This document shows positions 16,481 through 25,307 of a DNA stretch of 64,000 nt, one piece after another; position 1 is the stretch's first letter, and each line of letters begins with the position of its first letter. The stretch is from Candidatus Zhuqueibacterota bacterium (GTDB lineage: Bacteria; Zhuqueibacterota; Zhuqueibacteria; Zhuqueibacterales; Zhuqueibacteraceae). The notes under the pieces are model-generated. The model made no database searches. It was not told the DNA's origin and saw only the letters and a program-made list of their open reading frames with translations. The DNA lies in NCBI GenBank assembly GCA_022616415.1, contig JAKEEU010000276.1:32852-96851 (forward strand), read 5' to 3'. A program made the translations under genes and the position numbers.

Positions 16481-17384
16481 TTTGGCGCTCTGGCAGGCGA
16501 ACCGTGTGCGTGAAAAACTTTTAGCCCTGTATCCGCATCTCCCAGTCGAGTTGGTGAAAATCGACACCCGCGGCGACAAAGTGCTCAACCTGCCGATTCC
16601 GGAGCTTGGCGGAAAAGGCCTTTTCACGGACGAAATCGATCAGCAACTGCGCCGCGGTGAAATCGATCTCGCTGTACACAGCTTAAAAGATTTGCCGGTG
16701 GAATTGCCGAAAGACTTGGCGTTGGCCGCCGTGTGCGATCGGCGCTGGGTTCACGACGTGTTGATCGCACCGCATAATTTTACCTTGGCAACGTTGCCCT
16801 CCGGCAGCCGCGTCGGAACGTGCAGCTTGCGCCGAACCGCGCAGGTGAAGGCCTTTCGACGTGATTTGGAGATTCTGCCGCTGCGGGGCAACGTGCCGAC
16901 GCGATTGCGCATATTGGAAAACGGCGATTACGACGCCATCGTGCTCGCCGAAGCCGGCGTGCGGCGCCTCGGTTTTGAGGCGCGGATTGGCGAAGTCATC
17001 AGCACAGAAATCATGTTGCCGGCGCCGGCGCAAGGCGCTTTGGGCATTGAAATTCGCGCCGACGATGTTGAATTGCAAAACATGCTGGCGCGCCTCAATG
17101 ATGAAATTGCGGCGGCAGAAACCGCTTGCGAGCGGTCGCTGCTGCAAGCGCTCGGCGCCGGCTGCCAAGTGCCGGTCGCGGCGCTGGCGCGTGTCCATGG
17201 CAACGAATTGCGTTGCGAGGCGCTGGTGGCTTCGGTGGATGGCGAAAACGTTGTGCGTGATTTTATCACCGGCCCAGGGGCAGAAGCGATGATGCTTGGG
17301 AAAAAGCTCGCGCAATCGCTGTGGCGAAACGGCGCGGATAAAATTCTTGCTGATCAAAACCTGAATACGGGTGATGCCGATTAG
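16440..17384 (+). CDS. hemC: hydroxymethylbilane synthase (porphobilinogen deaminase)
   Basis: It polymerises four porphobilinogens into hydroxymethylbilane. 314 residues, normal length. Motifs are LRLGTRRSDLALWQAN at the start, KIDTRGDK, GGKGLFTDEID, HSLKDLP, GTCSLRRTAQ and the cofactor-attachment Cys in LGAGCQVP. The start is TTG at 16440, with AGGAG 6-7 bases upstream inside the end of hemA. The 41-base overlap implies translational coupling. A perfect 23-bp hairpin follows the stop. Confidence 0.96.
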   Translation: MSRKILRLGTRRSDLALWQANRVREKLLALYPHLPVELVKIDTRGDKVLNLPIPELGGKGLFTDEIDQQLRRGEIDLAVHSLKDLPVELPKDLALAAVCDRRWVHDVLIAPHNFTLATLPSGSRVGTCSLRRTAQVKAFRRDLEILPLRGNVPTRLRILENGDYDAIVLAEAGVRRLGFEARIGEVISTEIMLPAPAQGALGIEIRADDVELQNMLARLNDEIAAAETACERSLLQALGAGCQVPVAALARVHGNELRCEALVASVDGENVVRDFITGPGAEAMMLGKKLAQSLWRNGADKILADQNLNTGDAD

Positions 17385-17407
17385 GCAATTTTGTGCAAAA
17401 AACTATG

Positions 17408-17467
17408 CCCAACGGATAGATGAACCCAACTGATAAAAAATTCCGTTGGGTTCATCTATCCGTTGGG
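17408..17467. repeat. intergenic two-box hairpin with perfect 23-bp arms
   Basis: Arms 17408-17430 and 17445-17467 are perfect inverted repeats built from the boxes CCAACGGAT and CCCAACTGA and their complements, with a 14-base A/T-rich loop. It lies between hemC and hemD, where it could attenuate transcription or protect mRNA ends. It is the best-paired member of the family in this window. Confidence 0.85.
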
Positions 17468-17514
17468 GAGGATGGTTTTTAAAGCTGGTTGGTTTTAATT
17501 CAAAGAATTGACAA

Positions 17515-18321
17515 TTGAAATCGTCATCATCAAATACTTCTGCCTCGCCGCTCGCCGGACGCACCATCGTCGTAACCCGGCCGCGCGATCGCGCGGATGA
17601 GATGATCGAAGCCATCACGCAGCTCGGCGGTGAAGTGTTGATTTGTCCGGTGATCGCCGTGCAACTCTTGCCGATGTCCGGAGAACATCGGATAGTTCTC
17701 GGCAAGCTGAATCAGTTTGCGTGGCTGATTTTTACCAGCGCCAGCGCGGTGAAAATGTTTCGCCTTTGGCTGGAAAAAGCCGCGGTAAAGGAATTGCCGG
17801 CAACGCTGCGCCTCATTGCCGTGGGAGAAAAAACTGCCGCCGCGGTTCGCGCCCAAGGATGGCGCGTCGAGATTTTGGCGGAGCAGGCCTCTGCCGAAGG
17901 CGTCGTCGCGGCGTTACTGCAGCAAAGAGCCGGAGGCAACACCAAAATTCTTTTCCCGCGCGCGCTCGAAGGGCGCGAGCTGATTCCGCATGAATTGAAG
18001 AAAGTTGGCGCCAAAGTCGTTGTCCTGCCGGTTTATCAAACCGTGCCGGCGGTTCCGAAAAATTTGACAGTGCTGCGCCTTCGCTTGCGCGAAAAGAATA
18101 TCGACGCCATCACGTTTACCAGTCCCTCCGCCGTGCAGCAGTTCTTTCATCTTCTCCCTTTGAGTGAATGGCCGATTTTGCGCGAGATTTGTCTGGCGGC
18201 AATCGGCCGCACCACGGCGACAGCAATCAAAGAACAGCATTTGCAACCGCGCGTCGTCCCAGAAACGACTTCAGCGCCGGCGCTGATCGAAGCGATTGCA
18301 GAGTACTTTCAAAAGAATTGA
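17515..18321 (+). CDS. hemD: uroporphyrinogen-III synthase
   Basis: It cyclises hydroxymethylbilane with inversion of ring D. 268 residues. It has the typical weakly conserved two-domain fold: GRTIVVTRPRDRADEM at the N-terminus, WLIFTSASAVKMF, IAVGEKTAAAVRAQGW, FPRALEGRELIPHELKKVGA and ITFTSPSAVQQFF, then IGRTTATAI. The start is TTG (17515) with no strong ribosome-binding site. A hairpin separates it from hemC. Position in the heme cluster supports the call. Confidence 0.92.
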   Translation: MKSSSSNTSASPLAGRTIVVTRPRDRADEMIEAITQLGGEVLICPVIAVQLLPMSGEHRIVLGKLNQFAWLIFTSASAVKMFRLWLEKAAVKELPATLRLIAVGEKTAAAVRAQGWRVEILAEQASAEGVVAALLQQRAGGNTKILFPRALEGRELIPHELKKVGAKVVVLPVYQTVPAVPKNLTVLRLRLREKNIDAITFTSPSAVQQFFHLLPLSEWPILREICLAAIGRTTATAIKEQHLQPRVVPETTSAPALIEAIAEYFQKN

Positions 18322-18352
18322 TCGAATAACATGCAGAGCGCAAAGCGCCTGA

Positions 18353-18385
18353 AGCTTTTCCGCGTGAGTTTTTGATCCGCGTGGT
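18353..18385. repeat. half of an intergenic two-box hairpin element
   Basis: The right-arm type sequence TTTTCCGCGTGAGTTTTTGA followed by TCCGCGTGG closely resembles the right arm of the element at 938-1000. It lies between hemD and hemE. No left arm was found. Confidence 0.55.
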
Positions 18386-18418
18386 TCTTTTTTCAGTTGT
18401 TTATTTGGAGAAGCTCAT

Positions 18419-19450
18419 TTGTCACCGAACCTCAAAAACGATCTTTTTCTCCGCGCTTGCCAAAAGCAGCCAGTAAGCCGTACACCAATTTGGGTTATGC
18501 GGCAAGCGGGCCGCTACTTGCCGGCGTACCAAGCCGTGCGCGCGAAGGTTGATTTTCAAGAATTGTATAAAACGCCAGCGCTGGCCGCCGAAGTTACCGC
18601 GCAGCCCGTTGAAATTCTCAGCTTCGATGCGGCGATTCTATTTTCTGATATTTTGGTGATCCCCGAAGCCATGGGCATGAAGCTGGAATTTTCCGAAGGC
18701 AAAGGCCCGCGCTTTCCACAGCCACTGCGTGGTGCGGATGACATTGGCCGGCTGCACCATCCGAAAATCGAAGTCGAACTGGATTTTGTTTTGGAAGCGA
18801 TTCGCTTGACCCGGCAGCGGCTTGCCGGCGCCGTGCCACTCATCGGCTTCTGCGGCTCGCCGTGGACGCTCGCCACTTACATGGTGGAAGGCGGCGGCTC
18901 GAAAGAGTTTGCCAACATAAAATCACTCATGTTTGGCCAACCGCAGCTTTTACATTCGCTGTTGGAAAACGTCACCGCTGCGCTCGTTGATTATTTGAAC
19001 GCGCAAATCCGCGCCGGCGTGCATGCCGTGCAAATTTTCGACTCCTGGGGTTACGTGCTGGCGCCGGACGATTACGAAGAATTTTCTCTGCGCTACACGA
19101 GCCGCCTCATCGCCGGCCTCAAACGCAACGGCGTGCCGGTGATTTATTTTCTGCGTGGCCGAGGCTGCGGCTTGAAAAAACTCGCCGCCAGCGGCGCGGA
19201 CGTGTTGAGCTTGGATTGGACCATCGATCTTGCCGAGGCGCGGCAACAAATTGAGGACCGCGTCGCACTGCAAGGAAATCTCGATCCCATCGCGTTATTG
19301 GCAACACCCGAAGTCGCGCGTGCACAAACGAAAAAAATTCTCGCTAAAATGGTTGGCGCTTCCGGCCACATTTTCAATCTCGGCCATGGCATCTTGCCGA
19401 ATACGCCGGTGGAGAATGTGCAAGCGGTCATCAGTGCGGTGAAGGAATAA
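18419..19450 (+). CDS. hemE: uroporphyrinogen decarboxylase
   Basis: It decarboxylates the four acetate side chains of uroporphyrinogen III to give coproporphyrinogen III. 343 residues. Diagnostic motifs are PIWVMRQAGRYLPAYQ near the N-terminus, FSDILVIPEAMGM, GFCGSPWTLATYMVEGGGS and FNLGHGILPNTPVENV at the C-terminus. The start is TTG 18419, preceded by GGAG at 18407-18410. It is followed by a word-like repeat array and then hemN. Confidence 0.97.
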   Translation: MSPNLKNDLFLRACQKQPVSRTPIWVMRQAGRYLPAYQAVRAKVDFQELYKTPALAAEVTAQPVEILSFDAAILFSDILVIPEAMGMKLEFSEGKGPRFPQPLRGADDIGRLHHPKIEVELDFVLEAIRLTRQRLAGAVPLIGFCGSPWTLATYMVEGGGSKEFANIKSLMFGQPQLLHSLLENVTAALVDYLNAQIRAGVHAVQIFDSWGYVLAPDDYEEFSLRYTSRLIAGLKRNGVPVIYFLRGRGCGLKKLAASGADVLSLDWTIDLAEARQQIEDRVALQGNLDPIALLATPEVARAQTKKILAKMVGASGHIFNLGHGILPNTPVENVQAVISAVKE

Positions 19451-19454
19451 AGAA

Positions 19455-19578
19455 TATGGATTGGTGGAGTTTTGGATTGTTGGATTAATGGAAAAGCTAA
19501 AGCCCCTATACTCCAACAACCCAATGATCCAAAACTCCAACAATCCAGAAATCCAATAATCCAACGATCCATCAATCC
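19455..19578. repeat. word-like degenerate array (AATCCAA units) with inverted arm
   Basis: The first 36 bases contain TGGATTGGTGGAGTTTTGGA-type words. The following ~75 bases repeat the complementary words (CCAACAATCCA, AATCCAATAATCC, CCAACGATCC) every 9-10 bases, ending at the hemN start codon. The two halves could fold together as an imperfect hairpin. It has no uniform repeat or spacer and no coding signal. Confidence 0.7.
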
Positions 19579-20964
19579 ATGAATACTTTTGACATCAACC
19601 TCGCCCTACTACAGAAGTACGACCGCCCAGGGCCGCGTTACACGAGTTATCCGACCGCGCCGCAGTTTACTGAAGCCTTTGGCCCCGCCGATCTCCGCCA
19701 GGAAATCGTTGCGAGCAACAATAACGGCAAGCTCACCGATCTCTCGCTCTATTTTCACATTCCCTTTTGCGACACGCTTTGCTATTTTTGCGGCTGCCAC
19801 ATGATCATCACGCACAATCGCAACCGCATCGACGAGTACGTGGAGTATCTCCGCCGCGAGATTGCACTGGTGAGCCGGATGCAAAAGACGGGACGCCGCG
19901 TGGCGCAAGTGCATTGGGGCGGCGGCACGCCCACCTATTTGAGTCCGGAACAGATCGCGCGCCTCACCGACGCTATTCATCAGCATTTCGAGCTCGCCAC
20001 CGATGCCGAAGTGAGCGTGGAAATCGACCCGCGCGGCCTGACGCGCGAGCATCTCGCGGCGCTGCGGCAAGGCGGCTTCAATCGCGCCAGCCTCGGCGTG
20101 CAAGATTTTGAGCCGGCGGTGCAGCAAGCCGTCAATCGCATTCAATCCTACGAAGAAACGCGCTGGACCATGGACACGCTGCGCGAGCTTGGCTTCAACA
20201 GCATTAATCTCGACCTCATCTATGGCCTGCCCTTTCAAACCGAGGATTCGTTCGACCGCACGCTCGATCTGATCGTCGGAATGAATCCCGACCGGCTGGC
20301 GGTTTTCAATTATGCGCACGTGCCGTGGATGAAAAAGCATCAGCAGGTGATCAAGCCCGAAACGTTGCCGAAGCCGGAAGAAAAGCTGCGCATTCTGAAA
20401 CGCACGATCGAGAAGCTCGCCGAAGCCGGTTATGTTTACATCGGCATGGATCACTTTGCCAAACCGGATGACGAGCTGGCGGCGGCGCAAAAAGCGAAAA
20501 CGTTGTATCGCAATTTTCAAGGCTACTCCACCCACGCCGGCTGCGATCTTTATGCGTTCGGCATCAGCGGCATCAGCCAATTGCAAAATGTCTACGCGCA
20601 AAATCTGAAAGATATTCCGCCATACTACCAGCGCCTGAATAACCGCCAGCTCCCCACCAGCCGCGGCTACAAGCTCACGAGCGATGATCATCTGCGCCGC
20701 CACGTGATCATGCGGCTGATGTGCGACATGATGCTGGACAAGCGTGAGGTCGAAAAGAACTTCGCCATTGTTTTTGATGATTACTTTGCCGGCGCGCTTG
20801 CCAAGCTCGAAGAGTTTCGCGACGATGATTTGTTGGCCCTCGACGCGGATACGATTCAGATCACGCCCTTCGGCCGGCTGTTCATCCGCAACATTGCGAT
20901 GGCGTTCGACGCGTATCTCGACAAAATTCCTTCGATCCGGAACCTTTATTCACGGACCGTCTAA
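19579..20964 (+). CDS. hemN: oxygen-independent coproporphyrinogen III oxidase
   Basis: A radical-SAM enzyme converting coproporphyrinogen III to protoporphyrinogen IX without oxygen. 461 residues, the length of true HemN. Motifs are RPGPRYTSYPTAPQF at the start and the cluster motif YFHIPFCDTLCYFCGC (C-x3-C-x2-C plus the extra Cys). VHWGGGTPTYL, IDPRGLTREH and the C-terminal HemN domain (DLYAFGISGISQ, GYKLTSDDHLRR) follow. The stop overlaps the hemH start by one base (TAATG), so the two genes are coupled. The use of HemN suggests low-oxygen heme synthesis. Confidence 0.97.
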   Translation: MNTFDINLALLQKYDRPGPRYTSYPTAPQFTEAFGPADLRQEIVASNNNGKLTDLSLYFHIPFCDTLCYFCGCHMIITHNRNRIDEYVEYLRREIALVSRMQKTGRRVAQVHWGGGTPTYLSPEQIARLTDAIHQHFELATDAEVSVEIDPRGLTREHLAALRQGGFNRASLGVQDFEPAVQQAVNRIQSYEETRWTMDTLRELGFNSINLDLIYGLPFQTEDSFDRTLDLIVGMNPDRLAVFNYAHVPWMKKHQQVIKPETLPKPEEKLRILKRTIEKLAEAGYVYIGMDHFAKPDDELAAAQKAKTLYRNFQGYSTHAGCDLYAFGISGISQLQNVYAQNLKDIPPYYQRLNNRQLPTSRGYKLTSDDHLRRHVIMRLMCDMMLDKREVEKNFAIVFDDYFAGALAKLEEFRDDDLLALDADTIQITPFGRLFIRNIAMAFDAYLDKIPSIRNLYSRTV

Positions 20965-22016
20965 TGAATGCAAATTCCTCTCAAAATGATTTGACCGCCG
21001 TGGTGCTGCTGAATCTCGGCGGCCCCGATTCGCTGGAAGCCGTGGAACCGTTTCTTTACAATCTGTTTTGCGATCCGTTCATTATCGACTTGCCGCTGGG
21101 CTTTCTGTTTCGCAAGCCGCTGGCCAAGCGCATTTCGTCGAAGCGGGCCAAAGAGGTGAGCCACATCTTCCAGCTCATTGGCGGCAAGTCGCCTTTGCTA
21201 GAACTCACGCAGCAACAGGCGCTGGCACTCGAACGGCGGTTAAATGAGTTTGGCCAATACAAAGTTTTTATTGCCATGCGCTACTGGCATCCGTTCACCG
21301 CCGAGGCAATGCAGCAGGTGAGTGCCAGCGGCGCAACCGTGGTGGTGCTGCTGCCGCTGTATCCGCAATATTCGCGCACGACTTCCACCTCGAGCCTCGC
21401 CGAGTGGAAACGCTTGGCGCCCCAATTTAGTGTGGACAAAATTCCCACGCGCATCATTCCGTCATATCATAACGATACGAATTACATTGCGGCGGTGGCG
21501 GAAAATCTTCAGCGTTGCTTGAAAGAAAATTGGCAGCCGGACGATCCGCAACCGCACATTCTTTTTAGCGCGCATGGCGTGCCGGTGAGCGTGATCGCAG
21601 GCGGCGATCCTTATCAGGCGCACATTGATGAAACTGTGCGTTTGGTGATGGAGGCGATTCGGCACAGCCATCCGCACGTCGTTTGCTACCAAAGCAAAGT
21701 CGGCAAAGCCGAGTGGCTGAAGCCCTCGACCGAAGACACCATCAAAAAACTGGCGGCAGAGGGTGTGAAGGACATGCTGGTGGTGCCCATCGCTTTCGTT
21801 TCCGATCATTCCGAAACGTTGTATGAATTGGATATGTTGCTGAAAGACGTGGCGCTCGCAGCCGGCGTGAAAAAATACGTGCGCGTGCCGTCGCTGAACG
21901 ACTCGCCGCGCTTCATCAATGCGCTGGCGGAATTGGTGCGAAAGAAGACGCAAAAACACGAGGACGAACTGGGCTTGTTTCCACGGCTCACTTGGCAGGA
22001 TATGGCGGTCTCATGA
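20964..22016 (+). CDS. hemH: ferrochelatase
   Basis: It inserts ferrous iron into protoporphyrin IX in the last step of protoheme synthesis. 350 residues. Motifs are VVLLNLGGPDSLEAVEPFLYNLF at the N-terminus, MRYWHPFTAEAM, LPLYPQYSRTTSTS, the catalytic His in ILFSAHGVPVS, CYQSKVGKAEWLKPST and the second signature VVPIAFVSDHSETLYELD. It is translationally coupled to hemN. It is probably a soluble or peripheral enzyme with no membrane segments. Confidence 0.97.
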   Translation: MNANSSQNDLTAVVLLNLGGPDSLEAVEPFLYNLFCDPFIIDLPLGFLFRKPLAKRISSKRAKEVSHIFQLIGGKSPLLELTQQQALALERRLNEFGQYKVFIAMRYWHPFTAEAMQQVSASGATVVVLLPLYPQYSRTTSTSSLAEWKRLAPQFSVDKIPTRIIPSYHNDTNYIAAVAENLQRCLKENWQPDDPQPHILFSAHGVPVSVIAGGDPYQAHIDETVRLVMEAIRHSHPHVVCYQSKVGKAEWLKPSTEDTIKKLAAEGVKDMLVVPIAFVSDHSETLYELDMLLKDVALAAGVKKYVRVPSLNDSPRFINALAELVRKKTQKHEDELGLFPRLTWQDMAVS

Positions 22017-22121
22017 AACGGGACGAAACGGGCAAAAATAAATCAATTATGGAAGAATCTTGCGGAAGGTAAACGACATGATTATCGAAAATTGTGGAGA
22101 CGCAAAACCTGATTCAGGTTC

Positions 22122-22445
22122 TCATTCAAGTACAGTTTGATTTGCAGGCTGCGCCTCCCATTCTTCGGTTAAATGCTCGTCGTAAGCCCGTTCGTTGTCC
22201 TGAATGAAGCCGTCAATTTCATCTTTGTGGTCATTGTAATAGGACAACGCATCGTGCAATTGAGCGGCGGTTATCGTAGGAAAGCCTTGCAGAATTTCCC
22301 ACTCGTCCATCCCGCGTTTGTAGCATCCGACGAGCGCCCAAACGCGAATGTACGTCCCTTTAATGGCCGCTTGCCAAATCCCGGACGGGCCCAAGATTTT
22401 GACAATGTGCGGATGTTCGGTCGGTTGAATTTTATCTGTTTCCAT
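22122..22445 (-). CDS. DUF433-like small protein (orphan antitoxin-type)
   Basis: About 107 residues from ATG 22445, with GGAGA just upstream; the frame is open to 22502. The region YIRVWALVGCYKRGMDEWEILQGFPTITAAQLHDALSYYNDHKDEID matches DUF433, an HTH-like fold found in antitoxins such as VapB45. No toxin gene is adjacent. It is inserted on the opposite strand between hemH and hemG and may be a degenerated toxin-antitoxin module. Confidence 0.7.
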   Translation of the reverse strand: METDKIQPTEHPHIVKILGPSGIWQAAIKGTYIRVWALVGCYKRGMDEWEILQGFPTITAAQLHDALSYYNDHKDEIDGFIQDNERAYDEHLTEEWEAQPANQTVLE

Positions 22446-22514
22446 GCGTTGTCTCCGGTTTAAAAAGCATTCTAAAGTAGCAAAAGATTTGATAAAAGTC
22501 AAGCAAAGGATTTC

Positions 22515-23987
22515 ATGAATTTTTCAAACAACGAATATCAAGCTGTCATCATCGGCGCGGGCATTTCCGGATTGGCGACCGCGGCGTGGCTTGATGCTGC
22601 CGGTGTGCGAGTGCTGGTTTTGGAGAGCGCGCCATACCCCGGCGGCGTCATGCGCAGCGAGCGCGTAGACGAATTCTTGATTGAGACCGGCCCCAACAGT
22701 TTGCTGGAGACCACGCCGCACATCGGTGAGTTGATCGCGCTGGCCAGCTTGCAAGAGCAAGTCGCGTATCCCGATGGCGCCGGCAGCAAGCGTTACATTC
22801 TGCGTCAGGGAAAAATTTTTCCGCTGCCGATGAGTCCGCCGGCGTTTTTGCGCACGCCGTTGTTCTCGTTTCACGCCAAATTGCGCTTGCTGCGCGAGCC
22901 GTTTATCAAACCCGCACCGCCGGAGACGGAAGAATCCATCGCCGCGTTCGTGCGCCGGCGCATTGGCGGCGAGTTTTTGGATTACGCTATCAATCCATTC
23001 GTGGCCGGCGTGTATGCGGGTGATCCGGCGCAGCTCAGCGTCCGCGCCGCGTTTCCCAAATTGCACGCGCTCGAGCAAAACTATGGCAGCTTGATTCGCG
23101 GCGCCATTCGCGGCCGCAAGGAACGCGCCGCGCGTGCCGAGAAAGCGAAAGACCGCGCTCGCATGCTTTCTTTTCGCGAGGGCATGGGCGCTCTGCCAGC
23201 GGCTTTGCATCGCCGGTTGCGAGAAAAAGTTCAGCTCGGCGCCAGCAACGTGCGGATTTCGCCGGCTGCTGATTCCGAATTTTCTTTCTCACGTGAAAAT
23301 GAAGAGCCGGATAGAATTTGGCGGATCACTTTCGAGACTGAATCCAATACAACGACTTGGAATGAAATTTACGCACGGCATGTTGTCATCACTGCGCCGG
23401 CGTATCATGTTCCCGCGCTTTTTAGCGATGGCCCAGCGCGGCGACTCGCGACGTTGCGCGACGTGGTTTATGCGCCGGTTGCCATTGTTGCGACTGGTTT
23501 TCGGCGCGAGCAAGTTCGCCATCCGCTCGACGGCTTCGGCTTTCTCGTTCCGGAAAAAGAACAACGCCACATTCTCGGCACCTTGTGGAATTCCACGCTC
23601 TTTCCCAACCGCGCGCCGGAGGGGCGAGTTTTGATGACGACTTTTGTCGGCGGCATGCGCCAGCCGGATTTGGCCAATCGCGATGATCGCGAGCTGCGAC
23701 AGCTCGTACTCGATGAGTTGCGAGACATCCTCGGCATTTCCAGCGCGCCGGACTTTATGCACATTCGCCGTTACCAGCAAGCCATTCCGCAATACCTGCT
23801 CGGCCACCAACGCTTTCTCGATTTAATAAATGACGTTGAGCGTGAATTCCCAGGCTTGCACTTCGCAACGAATTACCGCGGCGGAATTTCGGTGACGGAT
23901 TGCATCAAGCAAGCGCGGGAGATGGCAACGAAGATTCAAACCGAATTGAAGACAACAGAACAAATGCCAAACGCGCAGGTGTTTTGA
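22515..23987 (+). CDS. hemG: protoporphyrinogen oxidase (FAD-dependent, HemY type)
   Basis: It oxidises protoporphyrinogen IX to protoporphyrin IX. 490 residues. The FAD-binding motif AVIIGAGISGLATAAWLDAAG is at residues ~10-30, then LESAPYPGGVMRSERVDEFLIETGPNS, and the C-terminal GGISVTDCIKQAREMA FAD-contact motif. It is a PpoX-type flavoenzyme (named hemG in plants and many annotations, hemY in Bacillus). These enzymes usually use oxygen, a contrast with the oxygen-independent HemN upstream. An AAGGA ribosome-binding site precedes the ATG. Confidence 0.93.
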   Translation: MNFSNNEYQAVIIGAGISGLATAAWLDAAGVRVLVLESAPYPGGVMRSERVDEFLIETGPNSLLETTPHIGELIALASLQEQVAYPDGAGSKRYILRQGKIFPLPMSPPAFLRTPLFSFHAKLRLLREPFIKPAPPETEESIAAFVRRRIGGEFLDYAINPFVAGVYAGDPAQLSVRAAFPKLHALEQNYGSLIRGAIRGRKERAARAEKAKDRARMLSFREGMGALPAALHRRLREKVQLGASNVRISPAADSEFSFSRENEEPDRIWRITFETESNTTTWNEIYARHVVITAPAYHVPALFSDGPARRLATLRDVVYAPVAIVATGFRREQVRHPLDGFGFLVPEKEQRHILGTLWNSTLFPNRAPEGRVLMTTFVGGMRQPDLANRDDRELRQLVLDELRDILGISSAPDFMHIRRYQQAIPQYLLGHQRFLDLINDVEREFPGLHFATNYRGGISVTDCIKQAREMATKIQTELKTTEQMPNAQVF

Positions 23988-23991
23988 AAAT

Positions 23992-24174
23992 CGCAACGAA
24001 AAGAGAACTGCAACAAAATAAAAACCGAAATTTGGGCAAGCATATTCAGCTCGCGGAATTGGAATGGCGCATGGAATTGAAATCAAAAATGCTTTTTTCG
24101 TTGCAGTTCCCTTCTCGTTGCAATACAAATCTAATCAAGCTTTTCGTTTGTTGCGGTTCCTTTTTCGTTGCAAT
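23992..24174. repeat. hairpin element cluster with one left and two right arms
   Basis: The left arm 23992-24018 uses the box GCAACGAAA; right arms are at about 24097-24123 and 24141-24174 with TTCGTTGCA-type boxes. The left arm and first right arm are separated by about 78 bases. The duplicated right arm suggests recent rearrangement. It lies between hemG and hemB. Confidence 0.7.
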
Positions 24175-24224
24175 ATTTAAATCTGCTGGTACGGTGCATA
24201 TTTTTATTTGATGAGGAACTTCCC

Positions 24225-25199
24225 ATGTTCACCCCCAACATTCGTCCGCGCCGGTTGCGGCGCACGCCCACGTTGCGCGAGATGGTGCGCGAAACCGTAG
24301 TGCAGCCGGGCGATTTTATCTATCCGCTTTTCATCAAGCCCGGCAGAAATGAACGGCTGCCGATTCGCAGTCTCCCCGGCATTGCGCAACTGAGCATCGA
24401 CGAAGCGATCAAAGAAGCGAAAGAGGCGCGTAGTCTCGGCGTTCCTTCGTTAATTCTCTTCGGCATTCCGAAAATCAAAGACGCCACCGGCTCAGAATCG
24501 TATGCTGACGACGGCATCATCCAACAGGCGATTCGCGCTTTGAAAGACGTGGTGCCGGAGATGATCATCATTGCGGACGTCTGCTTCTGCGAATACACCG
24601 ATCACGGGCATTGTGGCATTATGCTCGGCCACACGTTGGACAACGATGCAACTTTGGAGCTGCTGCAAAAGCAAGTGCTCGCGCAGGCGAAAGCCGGCGT
24701 CGATATGGTGGCGCCCTCCGGCATGATCGACGGCATGGTCGGTGCAATCCGCGAAGCGCTGGATGGCAACGGCTTTCAGCACATTCCGATTCTTAGTTAC
24801 GCGGTGAAATATGCTTCGAGCTTTTACGGTCCATTTCGCGAGGCGGCAGAGTCCGCGCCGAAATTTGGCGACCGCCGCAGCCATCAGATGGATCCGGCGA
24901 ATGTCCGCGAAGCGCTGCGGGAATCCCGCCTCGATGTCGAAGAAGGCGCTGATATGTTGATGGTGAAACCGGCGCTGGCTTTTCTCGACGTCATTCGCGC
25001 GGTCAAAGAACGCTTCGATTTGCCGTTGGCTGCCTACAACGTGAGCGGCGAATATGCCATGGTGAAAGCCGCCGCACAAAACGGCTGGATCGACGAGCAG
25101 CGTGTGGCGCTGGAAATCTTAACATCAATCAAACGCGCCGGCGCGGATGTAATTCTCACCTATCACGCACTCGAAGCGGCAAGATGGTTGAATGTATAG
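24225..25199 (+). CDS. hemB: delta-aminolevulinic acid dehydratase (porphobilinogen synthase)
   Basis: It condenses two 5-aminolevulinate molecules to porphobilinogen. About 324 residues from ATG 24225; upstream in-frame starts lie in the hairpin element. Motifs are RPRRLRRTP, PLFIKPG, LFGIPKIKDATGSESYADDG, the metal-site segment IADVCFCEYTDHGHCG, and the two active-site lysines in LSYAVKYASSFYGPFREA and DMLMVKPALAFLD. YNVSGEYAMVKAA and ILTYHALEAARWL close the protein. Confidence 0.97.
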   Translation: MFTPNIRPRRLRRTPTLREMVRETVVQPGDFIYPLFIKPGRNERLPIRSLPGIAQLSIDEAIKEAKEARSLGVPSLILFGIPKIKDATGSESYADDGIIQQAIRALKDVVPEMIIIADVCFCEYTDHGHCGIMLGHTLDNDATLELLQKQVLAQAKAGVDMVAPSGMIDGMVGAIREALDGNGFQHIPILSYAVKYASSFYGPFREAAESAPKFGDRRSHQMDPANVREALRESRLDVEEGADMLMVKPALAFLDVIRAVKERFDLPLAAYNVSGEYAMVKAAAQNGWIDEQRVALEILTSIKRAGADVILTYHALEAARWLNV

Positions 25200-25259
25200 A
25201 AGCTGAAAAGACTTTGGCTTGCCTTAGGTATCGTGGATTAAGGAGTTGAATTTGCACGC

Positions 25260-25286
25260 TACTTATAGTCTGTAGACTTATAGAGT
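25260..25286 (+). promoter_or_regulatory. C-box operator of the restriction-modification controller
   Basis: The sequence contains ACTTATAGTCTGTAGACTTA followed by TAGAGT. It closely resembles the C-box pattern (GACT-N3-AGTC-N-GACT-type half-sites) bound by controller proteins of type II restriction systems. It ends 22 bases before the controller start codon. Binding would be expected to activate and then repress controller/endonuclease transcription, delaying endonuclease synthesis after entry. Confidence 0.75.
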
Positions 25287-25307
25287 GCATTTTGCTATAT
25301 TTGACCC

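Noticed and set aside
19455..19578. CRISPR array
   Set aside because: Units are 8-10 bases, irregular and without unique spacers; no cas genes nearby.
19609..20703. 364-codon open frame antisense to hemN
   Set aside because: Fully contained in hemN and rich in R/A/V from reverse codon bias.
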